A program made the translations under genes and the position numbers. Under the pieces are notes generated by a model that made no database searches, had not been told where the DNA came from, and saw nothing but the letters and a program-made list of their open reading frames with translations. Shown one piece after another: positions 17,254 to 26,512 of a DNA stretch of 64,000 nucleotides. The stretch comes from JAAXQD01 sp963790095 (GTDB lineage Bacteria; Desulfobacterota; Desulfobacteria; Desulfobacterales; UBA11574): positions 62,001 to 126,000 of the forward strand of contig CAWBNO010000034.1 of assembly GCA_963790095.1 (NCBI GenBank). Direction: 5' to 3'. Numbering within the stretch: position 1 is the first letter of the stretch; each line of letters starts with the position of its first letter.

Positions 17254-18020
17254 CTATTGCCTGATTATAAAAGGTCGAGTCGTTTGGATACCCTTGATAA
17301 GAAAACCGCCGCCGCAGGAAAGCGAAATCATTTTTTCTGGTTTGTCTGCGAGAAATTCGTCGATAGCTCTGGTGGCTCCGGGACAACTTGTAAATCCATA
17401 ATCATCACAAAGGATAATTCCGCCCTGATTCATGCGAGGATAGAAAAAATGAATACTATCACGCGTAGGTTCATAGAGGTCTACATCAACATGTACGAAT
17501 GCGAACCTTTTGTCTTCGATATCTGAGAATCTTTCGGGTATCCATCCTTTGTGAATGCTGATGTTTTCAAACTCGCCCAAATTTTCTTTTACGACATCCA
17601 TCCCACATGAAAGATCACCTTCTCTCCAATAACTCCCGTCGAATTTAGTAGGGGCCGATATGCCTTCAAATGAATCAAACATGAAATGCGTCCTAAAAAG
17701 TTCTTTGTCTTCTCTGTTAAACTGGCAAATCAGATAAGAACCTGCACCTTTATAAACACCGCACTCTGAAGTATCTCCTGGATCTCCCCCACGAGTCTTA
17801 TCAACTGATAGAGCATCCACCGACGGTCTGTGTTCATGCCGTCTATTTCGTCAAACCGTTTGAGGTAATCGTTAAATTGCCGGTCTTGCCACCAGGCCAT
17901 TTGAGGCCATTTAAATCGGTACTGTGGGAGAATCCGTTTTCCAATACGCTTCATTACTTCGAAACGTGTAAGCTCACTGTCCGACAGTATGGTTTTAAGA
18001 AATCTCAATTTTTGGCCCAC
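17254..18020 (-). pseudogene. TylF/macrocin-type O-methyltransferase gene, interrupted by one frameshift
   Basis: Two overlapping frames make one TylF-family protein of about 255 residues. The N-terminal part (from 18020) runs through WMLYQLIRLVGEI and then leaves frame; the C-terminal part carries GDTSECGVYKGAGSYL, FVHVDVDLYEPT and GGIILCDDYG. Adding a single base near 17780-17781 (a missing C on the coding strand, ATCCAGG read as ATCCCAGG) restores EIPGDTSECG, the expected family sequence. Members methylate sugar hydroxyls using SAM and metal. It may be a true null allele or a base-call error; the rest of the frame looks under normal constraint. Confidence 0.85.
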
Positions 18021-18173
18021 TATTTTGTCTCCTGCCGAACACTATAGGTCTAAAACGAATGAATTGCAGATATCATAAAGTTATACTGTGGGGTCAAATA
18101 ATTCTAATTTTTGATCGTTTCCCAATTATCTTTGCCTGACGAACGAAGACAGAGAGATATTTTTTAATGAATG

Positions 18174-18947
18174 TTATTGCGTGCAAGCAATATTTTTTTG
18201 CCCGATATAAATCAAATTTTTTTTATATTTCGGTTCAAATTTTAAAAACAATTTTATTAATCGCTGATATTTCACTGCAAAGTTGGTTTCAGCAATATGA
18301 AGCGTGTTAAATCCTCCTTTTTCCATTTCTTCTCTGAGAGTAAGGCAGGACCAGTTTCGCATGTGTTGATATCTGTGGAAAATACATCCGCAATCCGGAC
18401 ATATTGTTTTGTTTCCCTCCAGATTTTCCTTGTTTGGGGTTGTCAAAATCAAATACCCGCAAGGTCTTAATATTCGGTGTATTTCATTAATCATCGCGGG
18501 TAATTGTTCATCGTCCAGGTGTTCTATGACATCTAAAGAAATTATCAAATCCATGCTTTCATTGATAAAAGGAGACGGCAATTTTTCAATCCATACGGTT
18601 TTTCCATATTTTGGATTTTTAGTGTACTTCCTATTTACTTTTACGACCGATTCTTTGGAAAAATCCAATCCAAAACATTTTTGGTCTTTTTTTGCCCGTT
18701 TTAACAGTTCATTAAGAAGACTGCCGGTACCGCAACCATAATCGAGTATCGAATATATACCATCGGGGTTTATGTATCGCTGAATGTAATGGAGAACAAT
18801 TTTGCCCGCTTGATAACTGAAATATTGGTCTTGATATGCCACGTTTTTAGAATAATAGTCCCACAAATTGGAGATTTTAGCCGACGTCCACTCGATTTCA
18901 TGGGGATGGTACATGCTGTTTTTGTTAGATTTCTTATTGGATGTCAT
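18174..18947 (-). CDS. Class I SAM-dependent methyltransferase
   Basis: The start is set at the ATG at 18945-18947 (MTSNKKSNKN) because AGGTGGAG lies five bases upstream; the open frame extends a further 36 codons without support. The 257-residue protein has the SAM-binding loop ILDYGCGTGSLLNELL, motif II LIISLDVIEHLDD and the post-motif LRPCGYLILTTPN. A four-Cys-like segment (CPDCGCIFHRYQHM) follows. It resembles UbiE/Methyltransf_11 type enzymes found in polysaccharide loci that methylate sugars. Acceptor unknown. Confidence 0.85.
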   Translation of the reverse strand: MTSNKKSNKNSMYHPHEIEWTSAKISNLWDYYSKNVAYQDQYFSYQAGKIVLHYIQRYINPDGIYSILDYGCGTGSLLNELLKRAKKDQKCFGLDFSKESVVKVNRKYTKNPKYGKTVWIEKLPSPFINESMDLIISLDVIEHLDDEQLPAMINEIHRILRPCGYLILTTPNKENLEGNKTICPDCGCIFHRYQHMRNWSCLTLREEMEKGGFNTLHIAETNFAVKYQRLIKLFLKFEPKYKKNLIYIGQKNIACTQ

Positions 18948-19051
18948 TAATACTCCACCTTGTTGCACAATTAAAAAAAGTTTTGGTTGCCGGAACAGTC
19001 GAGACGTGTGGTGTAGTATCCCCGGATAGAGGTTCGAAGCGGTGATCGGCA

Positions 19052-19861
19052 TCATTTTTTGTGAAATACAAACTCATTGCATCCCAATCGACCGCCACAG
19101 GTTTTGAGTTCTTCAAGCACAAAACCGCAGTCCCGAAAAAAATGAAAGATATCATCCGGTTTCGCTGTTTCGAAGGGATGTCCTCCAAGCCAATCGATCA
19201 TGTCCCAATAGATGGACATACCTCGTTCCATGGATAAGCGTCCGGTAAGGACACGTAAAAGATATCTCAGACCGAATAAATAGGGGGCATGTAGGGAAAT
19301 CATCATCAGTCTACCGATATTGTTCCTGTTGTAGGTTTTTTTCACGAGCGTCCAATACCGGCTCAGCCACCCCTGATTATTATAGATGGCGATAAATAGT
19401 TTTCCGGTTGGCGCTACACATAGACATACGTTTTTGAAACTCTCGAACATTCGACCGGTATGGTGGAGTACTCCCCAGGCATATACGACGTCAAATTTGC
19501 CGAGTTTAGCGAGATAATCTCTGTCAAGTACGGATCCCTCTTCAACAACCCAATCCCCGTCTCCGGAAAAATATCGCTCCTTGAGTTCGCGTGTACACCG
19601 AACCGATCGAGGATCATAGTCGAAGGAATGCACCGAAGCGCCAAGTCTTCTTGCTGCGAGCGAGAACAGTCCGCTGCCGGATCCGATATCTAAAAACGTT
19701 TTCCCCGCCAACAACCTAACACGGAGCATCTTCTTGAGAGAGATTTCGGCGGCTTCAATCTGATCTTCATCAAGGGTCGAAAGAAAACCTGCCCAGTTGT
19801 CGCCGAAATTGAAACGGTCTCCGCTTTGAACTTCTTTGTAATGGTTCGTTTGCATATTCAT
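19052..19861 (-). CDS. Class I SAM-dependent methyltransferase
   Basis: The start is set at the first ATG of the frame (19859-19861), a TTG lies six codons upstream. The SAM-binding loop is FLDIGSGSGLFSLAARRLG, with acidic loop FDYDPRS and motif DVVYAWGVLHHTG; the C-terminal half has a hydrophobic helical segment and a Cys/Gly tail (TCGGRLGCNEFVF). Homologues of this type occur beside glycosyltransferases. It is the second of several methyltransferase genes in the locus and is separated from the next by about 100 bp. Acceptor unknown. Confidence 0.85.
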   Translation of the reverse strand: MNMQTNHYKEVQSGDRFNFGDNWAGFLSTLDEDQIEAAEISLKKMLRVRLLAGKTFLDIGSGSGLFSLAARRLGASVHSFDYDPRSVRCTRELKERYFSGDGDWVVEEGSVLDRDYLAKLGKFDVVYAWGVLHHTGRMFESFKNVCLCVAPTGKLFIAIYNNQGWLSRYWTLVKKTYNRNNIGRLMMISLHAPYLFGLRYLLRVLTGRLSMERGMSIYWDMIDWLGGHPFETAKPDDIFHFFRDCGFVLEELKTCGGRLGCNEFVFHKK

Positions 19862-19966
19862 CTCAACAGCCAGATTCAAACAAATTATGTGTTATATGGT
19901 TTCAGCACTTTCATGATCGTTGGGAATCAATCTATAAAATTTCGGAATATTCAATGGTATCATTTT

Positions 19967-21493
19967 TCATTCACCGAATGACCACCGCTTTTTGAACCAA
20001 GCCGTGCCCATTTCCTTCTCAACTGCATCCAGCAGCTTAACCCATGTGATAACAGCATATAGGAGCATTGCTGTCAGAAAAAAAACCACTTTCACGACAA
20101 AAGTGTCTGGAACCGTTGCGAGCACAAATATCAAAAGCGCACCTCCCATTAGGAAGGTTGATTGAAACACTATTTTTTTTTCGATCCTGATCAATCGGTG
20201 TGCCATAAGAAACATACAAACCGTATCCACACATATTCTAAAAACCCACGCAATGGCTGCACCAACGATACCATTTATGTGGATTAGCCACCATAGGATC
20301 AGGATGAAAAAAGGCAACTCCACGAGGTGAAGCTTGGCGGTGATATCAGGTCGTCCGGCACCTTGTATTAACGTGAACGGAACTTGACCAATGCTTAGAA
20401 TAAAGACACCCACGGTGATCCACTGTAAAACTTGCGTGCTGTTTTGTGCGAATTCGCTACCCAGCCAGAAAACCAAACCGTCCTCGGCAAAGGAAACGAT
20501 AAGAAAAGTCAGGGGAAAAATTATAATAAAAATGTATTTTACCCCCCTCCGAAAAAGTAATTCCGTACGCGTTCGATCCTGTCCAAAGCTTGTTGAAAAA
20601 GCAGGGAACAGAACTCCTATGAGAGACCCGGAAACCAAAAGGATTTTTGTTACAACTTCACTGGGCGTTGCATAATAAGTAACTGCAGTAACCGAGATGA
20701 TAGCACCGATGAAGAAACGATCCAAATAGACCAGTAGAGGACTTACAATATTTGTGATGGTCATCCAACCGCCAAAGCGGATTAACGGTCCAAGAATCGA
20801 ACGATCTAAAACAATGCTCCGGTGCAAATCCGGAACGATCCGGAGACAAAACATAAGCTGCACCATGCAGGCAATCAGGCGACCGACAACCAAAACCCCC
20901 ACCATTGGAAAAAGATTTTGTGAAAACGGCAACACAAGCAGAGGGGCCAAAAAACTATACACGCCTAAGGGGATACGAACCATGTTGGTAAGATCGAATC
21001 GTTGGTATGCGTCCAGAATTCCACGAAAACCGACACTAATGATTACAAGCGGTACGGAGAAGACCAGAAGATAAAAGGCGTTTAGGGTTTCGGATGCCAA
21101 AAAGTGGGGAATCTTGATCAGATCCTGTATCAAATAAGGCAAAAACCAGCTTGCGGTAAAGGCCACCAGGATGCCGATGAAAAACATAACAAAAAGAGAG
21201 GTCCAGATAAGAGCAGGTATCTTTTGGGTCTTCCCTGCCCCCAGATTTTCCGCAACCAGTTTTGTCAGCGCACGTCCTAACCCCAGATCGAATAGACTCA
21301 AATATCCTATGATAACCCATGCCAGGGTTAATATGCCGAAACGTTCGGTTCCCAAACCCCTAACAAGCAGAGGGATCGCGAAAATTGCAACCAGCATCGG
21401 CAGGCCATACCCCAAAATATTTAAAATGGTATTCCGGGCAAGAAGTCTTCCTTGTGTCAATTTTTCTGGAGAATTTGGATTGGCCACGGTCAT
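19967..21493 (-). CDS. Wzx-type polysaccharide flippase (MOP superfamily)
   Basis: A 508-residue integral membrane protein with about 12-14 predicted helices. The N-terminal segment shows the flippase pattern: GRLLARNTILNILGYGLP, RGLGTERFGILTLAW, then FDLGLGRALTKLVAENLG. Wzx proteins move undecaprenyl-linked glycan units across the inner membrane. Its presence beside Wzm/Wzt about 12 kb away gives the locus two export routes. No Wzy polymerase or Wzz regulator was recognised in the window. The substrate cannot be inferred. Confidence 0.92.
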   Translation of the reverse strand: MTVANPNSPEKLTQGRLLARNTILNILGYGLPMLVAIFAIPLLVRGLGTERFGILTLAWVIIGYLSLFDLGLGRALTKLVAENLGAGKTQKIPALIWTSLFVMFFIGILVAFTASWFLPYLIQDLIKIPHFLASETLNAFYLLVFSVPLVIISVGFRGILDAYQRFDLTNMVRIPLGVYSFLAPLLVLPFSQNLFPMVGVLVVGRLIACMVQLMFCLRIVPDLHRSIVLDRSILGPLIRFGGWMTITNIVSPLLVYLDRFFIGAIISVTAVTYYATPSEVVTKILLVSGSLIGVLFPAFSTSFGQDRTRTELLFRRGVKYIFIIIFPLTFLIVSFAEDGLVFWLGSEFAQNSTQVLQWITVGVFILSIGQVPFTLIQGAGRPDITAKLHLVELPFFILILWWLIHINGIVGAAIAWVFRICVDTVCMFLMAHRLIRIEKKIVFQSTFLMGGALLIFVLATVPDTFVVKVVFFLTAMLLYAVITWVKLLDAVEKEMGTAWFKKRWSFGE

Positions 21494-21704
21494 TCTATAC
21501 CAACGGTAAAGTTGTTTAAATAGTGCCCATCCACATTATAAAAAGGACGCGATGCGTTTCCTATTCATAAGTGAGCAATTTTGATCCGGATCAAGGCCGC
21601 ATAAAGGTTTTTGGTAAGGCATACTTCCTGTACACCGCAGGATGGTTCGGTTGGGTGCAATGAGGAAAAATGGGAAGGGTCTATTATTTATCTTTGCAAC
21701 ACGT

Positions 21705-23834
21705 TTACTTCATTAAACCGTTATAGAGAGATTCCATATCTCTTAAAAGCCTTTCATGTGAGTAATTCTGAATCACAAAGTCTCTTGCTTTTAAAGTTCG
21801 CTTACGATTCTGATCATTAATGTTTTCCATGAGGTATTTTAACCCCTCAGCGTACCCAATGGCATCCTTGCTGTGGCACAGAATACCTCTTTCACATGTT
21901 TGAAAGTCATTTGATGTCGACATTCCGTCCTTAGGACCCAGCAAGTCTTTTATCCCTCCAACATCGGTGGCGATGACAGGTACAGAAGACGCCATGGCTT
22001 CAATAACAGATACGGGAGTTCCTTCATTTATCGAGGTCAAAGCAAGAATATCCAAGTCGGCATAAACTGAATGAATATCTTTTATCCAGCCACAAAACCT
22101 TACCTGATCTGATATGCCCTGTTTCTTACAATATGCCTCCAAATCATTTCTTAAATCACCGTCTCCCACCACCAAAAACTTGACCCTTGCTCCGGAATGT
22201 CGGCCAAGAAATATCTTTGCCGCATTAAAAAACATAACGTGGTTTTTTATAGGTACCAACCGACCCACGATTCCGATCAAGAATGTATTGTCATCAATCC
22301 CCAATCTTTGTCGAAATGGAGGTTCCAGCCCATCCCTTTCCAGAAAAGGATTCAGTTGGAAACCCAGTTGAATGGTTTCAATCTTATCGGCAGCGGCTAT
22401 GTGATATTTATGAGATAGTTCATTTTTTTGGGTGTTACTAATTGCGATAATTACATCTGAAATTCTTGATAAAACTCTCTCAATCAATATAAATGCCCGG
22501 GAAACCGATCTGTTGAAATAACCCTCGAATACATTCCCATGGAATGTATGAACTGTTTTAACTTTATTGCAAGAGAAAAGATTAAATAAAAAAACAGCTA
22601 TTCTGCCGCAAAATCCGGCCTTGGCGGTATGGGTGTGTAAAATATCAGGTTTTTCTTTACGTAGTAGTTTTAAAACCTTGATGGTTGAAGCTACATCTTC
22701 CCAAAAATCTATCTCTCTATGTAGTTCAGGAATAATAATCGGTTTTTTAGAATGAGATTTAATAAGATAGTTCATGTCCCCTTCCTGAGGGGAAATATTT
22801 CCAACCACAAGCGTAGATTCTAACCTCTCTGAATCCAACCCATTATTTAACAAACTTACATGAATGGCAGGTCCTCCTATATTCATGCGCGTTATAATTC
22901 TAAGAACTTTTATTTTACTATGTTTATCTATAACTTCTATGGGTTTCTTGGCAGGTTTTAGTCTATATTTTTGGACATTCCGGCGATTAACCATGTGAAA
23001 AAAGGATGCAATGTAAAAACGCCAAGCAAGGCCAAGAAATGCAAAAGGCTTTAAGATACTGAGAGGCCAATGAATGTATTTTTCATAGAGTCGATAACAG
23101 CTGATATGAAAATGATATATAGATTGGATGGGCCGTGTATTGCTGCTGACACCTACAAAATGAAAAATGGATGCTCGTGGATAATAGATGACTTTCCAGT
23201 TCTTTTCCCACATTCTTCGGCACCAGTCCGTATCTTCCCAGTACATGAAAAACCGTTCGTCCAGCAACCCGACCTCCTGGAGGGCCTTTCTCCGGATCAC
23301 CATGCAGGCACCGGACACCCAGTCGACCGACATGGGAGATTTGCCGTCACTTTGGGTGGTCAGAATATTTGAAGCGGTGATCGGATTGTTGGGGAATAGT
23401 TTTGTGAGCGGTGATTTTCGACCGAATATGGATGTAAGCAGATTAGGAAATGATCTTGCAGACCCCTGGACACTGCCGTCCGGATCGATAATTTTCGGGC
23501 CCAGAAGCCCCACATCCGAATTTTTTTCCATGAAGTGAACAACGGATTCAAAAAACCCCTTTTCAACCTTGGTATCCGGATTAAAAAGAACAATATAAGG
23601 TGCCGAAATTTTATTCAGTGCCTGATTAACGCCTTTGGAAAAACCCAAATTGTATTTGTTTTTATTTAAAACAACCTGTGGAAACAAACTGCGGATGCGA
23701 TCGACATTATCGGTGGAATCGTTGTCCTGAACAAACACATTTGCAGACAATTTCTCGAGGGATTCATAAACCGATTCCAGGCATTTTATAAGATAATCGG
23801 TGCTGTTGTAATTAACGATGATAATATCGATCAA
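21705..23834 (-). CDS. Two-domain glycosyltransferase: GT2 + GT4
   Basis: A 709-residue protein joining two transferases. Residues 1 to about 300 are a GT2 (GT-A) domain: IDIIIVNYNSTDYLIKCL, LFNPDTKVEKGF with a DxD-like motif, VSGACMVIRRKALQEVG and ERFFMYWEDTDWCRR, ending with a hydrophobic segment. Residues from about 310 are a GT4 (GT-B) domain: RIITRMNIGGPAIHVSLL, LHTHTAKAGFCGRIAVF and EGTPVSVIEAMASSVPVI. The junction is in frame and no stop or shift is seen. It could add two consecutive sugars; that is inference. Confidence 0.93.
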   Translation of the reverse strand: MIDIIIVNYNSTDYLIKCLESVYESLEKLSANVFVQDNDSTDNVDRIRSLFPQVVLNKNKYNLGFSKGVNQALNKISAPYIVLFNPDTKVEKGFFESVVHFMEKNSDVGLLGPKIIDPDGSVQGSARSFPNLLTSIFGRKSPLTKLFPNNPITASNILTTQSDGKSPMSVDWVSGACMVIRRKALQEVGLLDERFFMYWEDTDWCRRMWEKNWKVIYYPRASIFHFVGVSSNTRPIQSIYHFHISCYRLYEKYIHWPLSILKPFAFLGLAWRFYIASFFHMVNRRNVQKYRLKPAKKPIEVIDKHSKIKVLRIITRMNIGGPAIHVSLLNNGLDSERLESTLVVGNISPQEGDMNYLIKSHSKKPIIIPELHREIDFWEDVASTIKVLKLLRKEKPDILHTHTAKAGFCGRIAVFLFNLFSCNKVKTVHTFHGNVFEGYFNRSVSRAFILIERVLSRISDVIIAISNTQKNELSHKYHIAAADKIETIQLGFQLNPFLERDGLEPPFRQRLGIDDNTFLIGIVGRLVPIKNHVMFFNAAKIFLGRHSGARVKFLVVGDGDLRNDLEAYCKKQGISDQVRFCGWIKDIHSVYADLDILALTSINEGTPVSVIEAMASSVPVIATDVGGIKDLLGPKDGMSTSNDFQTCERGILCHSKDAIGYAEGLKYLMENINDQNRKRTLKARDFVIQNYSHERLLRDMESLYNGLMK

Positions 23835-24054
23835 TTTAAATAACTTCCACTTCGGTAAAATTATGGCATATCAATTCTTGATCTTCATCTATTTTAGCCA
23901 ATACGTCAATTTTACCGTATATTTTTTTAGACAAAAAGGCACTCTGGTTACACACAACACAGCCATATTTGAAAGAGTGGAGGGTTTAGAACTTATAGAC
24001 TGGTATTAATTGAAATCATTCCGGGTTAAGGGAACAACCATTCTCACGATGGCA

Positions 24055-24921
24055 TCAAACTTTCTTGAATAATCCCACTACCTGTTCAGTGGTCAGCATG
24101 TCCTTGTTGTAGACGGCTGTCAAAGATGCTGATGGCGCAACCTTGCATGGGGATCGGAACTGATCTATTAAGGTAAAGCCACTGGAAGTGAAAAGACCGA
24201 TAAGTTCATCAGCCGTGATTTTGTTTAAGGTCGCGTAGGTAGACCAGAGAGCGACTTTGATTTTTTCGAAATTACCGTCGTCTTCATCCGCATAAGGACC
24301 AACTTTGTCTGCATTGAGCACGTAATTCTGGAAAAGGTTCAACTGAGTAGTTAAGTGGGCCCAAGGTTCTGGTATCAACATGTCCAAATGGGAACCAAAG
24401 GCTGAATAGTAGAGTGGTGCGATCTGGATAAATGCATAACCGCCTTGTCGAACCGTCTTGTATAACTCTGTCGCCATCTTTTTGAGGATGGGTTGACTGA
24501 CATGTTCAAATACCGACCAAGAAAAGATGCAATCAATTTTGGTACGCTTTGAAAAATAATCAGAAAGATTTTCATTGGGGGACGTAACGTAAAATTTGAT
24601 ATTTTCGGGCAACTCATCGATATCCATATGTCTTGATGCCTCGGAAAGTAGGTTTTTGTGATTATCATTGATATCCACACCAATGACACTTTTTGGGGCA
24701 CAGTGGTGGATAAGCCCAAGGGACATGACGCCTGTATCACAGCCAAAATCAAGAATGGTCGAGTCAGCCAGATCTAGCTTGCCTTTCATCCAGTATTTAA
24801 AAATCTTAGGTGCGAAATTGTATCGGTCGTTAAATATTTTATTATCCATAATTCTATCATCAAATAATCGTTTCCAGTCAAAAAAGCGGCAGAAGTTATA
24901 GAAAATCTTACCGAATTTCAA
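24055..24921 (-). CDS. SAM-dependent methyltransferase
   Basis: A 288-residue class I methyltransferase. Motif I is ILDFGCDTGVMSLGLIHH (Asp where the second Gly usually stands), the acidic loop is IGVDINDNH, and motif II is IDCIFSWSVFEHVSQPIL followed by VRQGGYAFIQIAPL. The C-terminal region is helical. It lies between the GT2-GT4 gene and another glycosyltransferase. The acceptor is probably a sugar hydroxyl in the glycan, but that rests on location only. Confidence 0.84.
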   Translation of the reverse strand: MKFGKIFYNFCRFFDWKRLFDDRIMDNKIFNDRYNFAPKIFKYWMKGKLDLADSTILDFGCDTGVMSLGLIHHCAPKSVIGVDINDNHKNLLSEASRHMDIDELPENIKFYVTSPNENLSDYFSKRTKIDCIFSWSVFEHVSQPILKKMATELYKTVRQGGYAFIQIAPLYYSAFGSHLDMLIPEPWAHLTTQLNLFQNYVLNADKVGPYADEDDGNFEKIKVALWSTYATLNKITADELIGLFTSSGFTLIDQFRSPCKVAPSASLTAVYNKDMLTTEQVVGLFKKV

Positions 24922-25057
24922 TCTATGTGATTTGATAGAGAGTAGTTCTTTTATCTCGACCTCCTCACTCCCTGGATGACAGTAAGAAAAATAATGGTCT
25001 AAACATTATCTGCGGGTCAACACCCTGTAAACACCTACGAGCACCTTTACTTTATCT

Positions 25058-26509
25058 CTATTGCATGATTTCGTGGATCGGTTTTCTTGAAAACCAGCGT
25101 TTAATACGCCGCTCGATATGGTAAGGAACTCTTCTTAACAATTTATCCATTACTGGATGGAAGCGGATACGGAGCAGCCATAGAAGCAACTTTTCTTTTG
25201 AAGTCATCACCTCTCTGTAGACAAAACGTTCGATCCATTTCTTGTCAGGCATGAATTCATCTGCCGCTTTTTGTAAAGATATGGGTTTAATATGGTAGTT
25301 CTGCTTATAATTCCAAAGTGTTTTGGGCTGATCCTCCCAGGGAAAAACCGCTATTTTTGGGTCTTTGAAAACAGTTTCATTTAATGTATGGAAAAACTTC
25401 GCCCACTCTTTGCCGGAAGTTTTCCATGACCTGATCCAAGTCAGCGGTCGATTGGTCAAGCGCTCCGCAAAGGCTCCAATGTTCGGGGCAACAACGGGCT
25501 TTCCCGACTCTAGTGCAACGCTTAGGGTATATGAATATGTTTCGGGCCATAAGGCAGGGAACCAAATCACATGAGGATTGAGATCCATTATATGTTTTTT
25601 CAACATAGAGTCATCATATCGTCCATGTATAACTACTGTTTTATCAAGGGTGCGGTATGCATACCCGATCAGGTGAAATTTCACCCTGAAACAACTATCC
25701 CTGCACCAAAGAGCGGTCTCCTCCAGGATATCCGCACCCTTTTCCCGATTCAGAGCACCGAGCACGACGACGTTCAGAAATTCACCGGGTCTCACCGTCG
25801 TCATGCGCACCGCAGGATACGGACCACATTTCTCCCGGTCCGGGTGATGGACTATAATGGGCATAAGATTTGGAAAGTGGCGTTTATACAGCCGTGCAGT
25901 ATATACCGACGGTGCGATGACACGGTCCGCCTGGTAAAGAAACCGAGCATGGCTCTTTGGCCATTTGTGAGCGACCATGATGTCCGCCGGGCTGGCATTA
26001 GGGCTTATCCGATCCGACAAGTCCGGGGCTTGTGTAGGGTATCCCTTTTCGTTCGTATACGTTGGATTGGCGTTGATAAACCAGTAATCATGAAGCGTTA
26101 CATCATAGGGTATATCAAAATCTCCGGGCAAATCCTGAATTTTAGGATGCAGGTTCATGAGGTGATGGTAATGGACGCGTGATATACCCAAATACTTTAA
26201 GAGTTTTATCAATTCCCCATAATCGCCCGGCATTTTGAATCGCAACCCAATTCCGTGTCTCCGGGTTCCAAAATGAAGAATGGCTTCTTTTTTACCGGAC
26301 GCCCTTACCGTTAAAATTTCCAGGTCCCCTCGAAGATATTCACTCAATTCCTGAATATGTCGTTCGCACCCGCCGCCCATGTTATGGGAGACGAACAGGA
26401 CGCGCGTCTTCTTCGATCGCCAAACCAGTTCCATCCATGCGGCTATCTGATCAAACGCATCAGGTTTAAAAAAGACCGGCGGTCTTCCATCACTCATGTA
26501 TCGCTTCAT
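25058..26509 (-). CDS. Glycosyltransferase family 4
   Basis: A 483-residue GT-B protein. The N-terminal domain has LFVSHNMGGGCERHIQEL; the centre has HDYWFINANPTYTNEKG, typical of GT4 members acting on rhamnan-like glycans; the C-terminal domain has VVLGALNREKGADILEE and the WPETYSYTLSVALESG motif. The same WPETYS[YF]TL motif recurs in the frameshifted glycosyltransferase at 29533-31144, so the two are likely paralogues. Only 3 bp separate it from the upstream dual methyltransferase gene, so they are co-translated. Confidence 0.9.
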   Translation of the reverse strand: MKRYMSDGRPPVFFKPDAFDQIAAWMELVWRSKKTRVLFVSHNMGGGCERHIQELSEYLRGDLEILTVRASGKKEAILHFGTRRHGIGLRFKMPGDYGELIKLLKYLGISRVHYHHLMNLHPKIQDLPGDFDIPYDVTLHDYWFINANPTYTNEKGYPTQAPDLSDRISPNASPADIMVAHKWPKSHARFLYQADRVIAPSVYTARLYKRHFPNLMPIIVHHPDREKCGPYPAVRMTTVRPGEFLNVVVLGALNREKGADILEETALWCRDSCFRVKFHLIGYAYRTLDKTVVIHGRYDDSMLKKHIMDLNPHVIWFPALWPETYSYTLSVALESGKPVVAPNIGAFAERLTNRPLTWIRSWKTSGKEWAKFFHTLNETVFKDPKIAVFPWEDQPKTLWNYKQNYHIKPISLQKAADEFMPDKKWIERFVYREVMTSKEKLLLWLLRIRFHPVMDKLLRRVPYHIERRIKRWFSRKPIHEIMQ

Positions 26510-26512
26510 CTT

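Noticed and set aside
23818..24009. A plus-strand short frame at the GT2-GT4 start
   Set aside because: It overlaps a real gene start and spans an AT-rich spacer with no ribosome site or motif.
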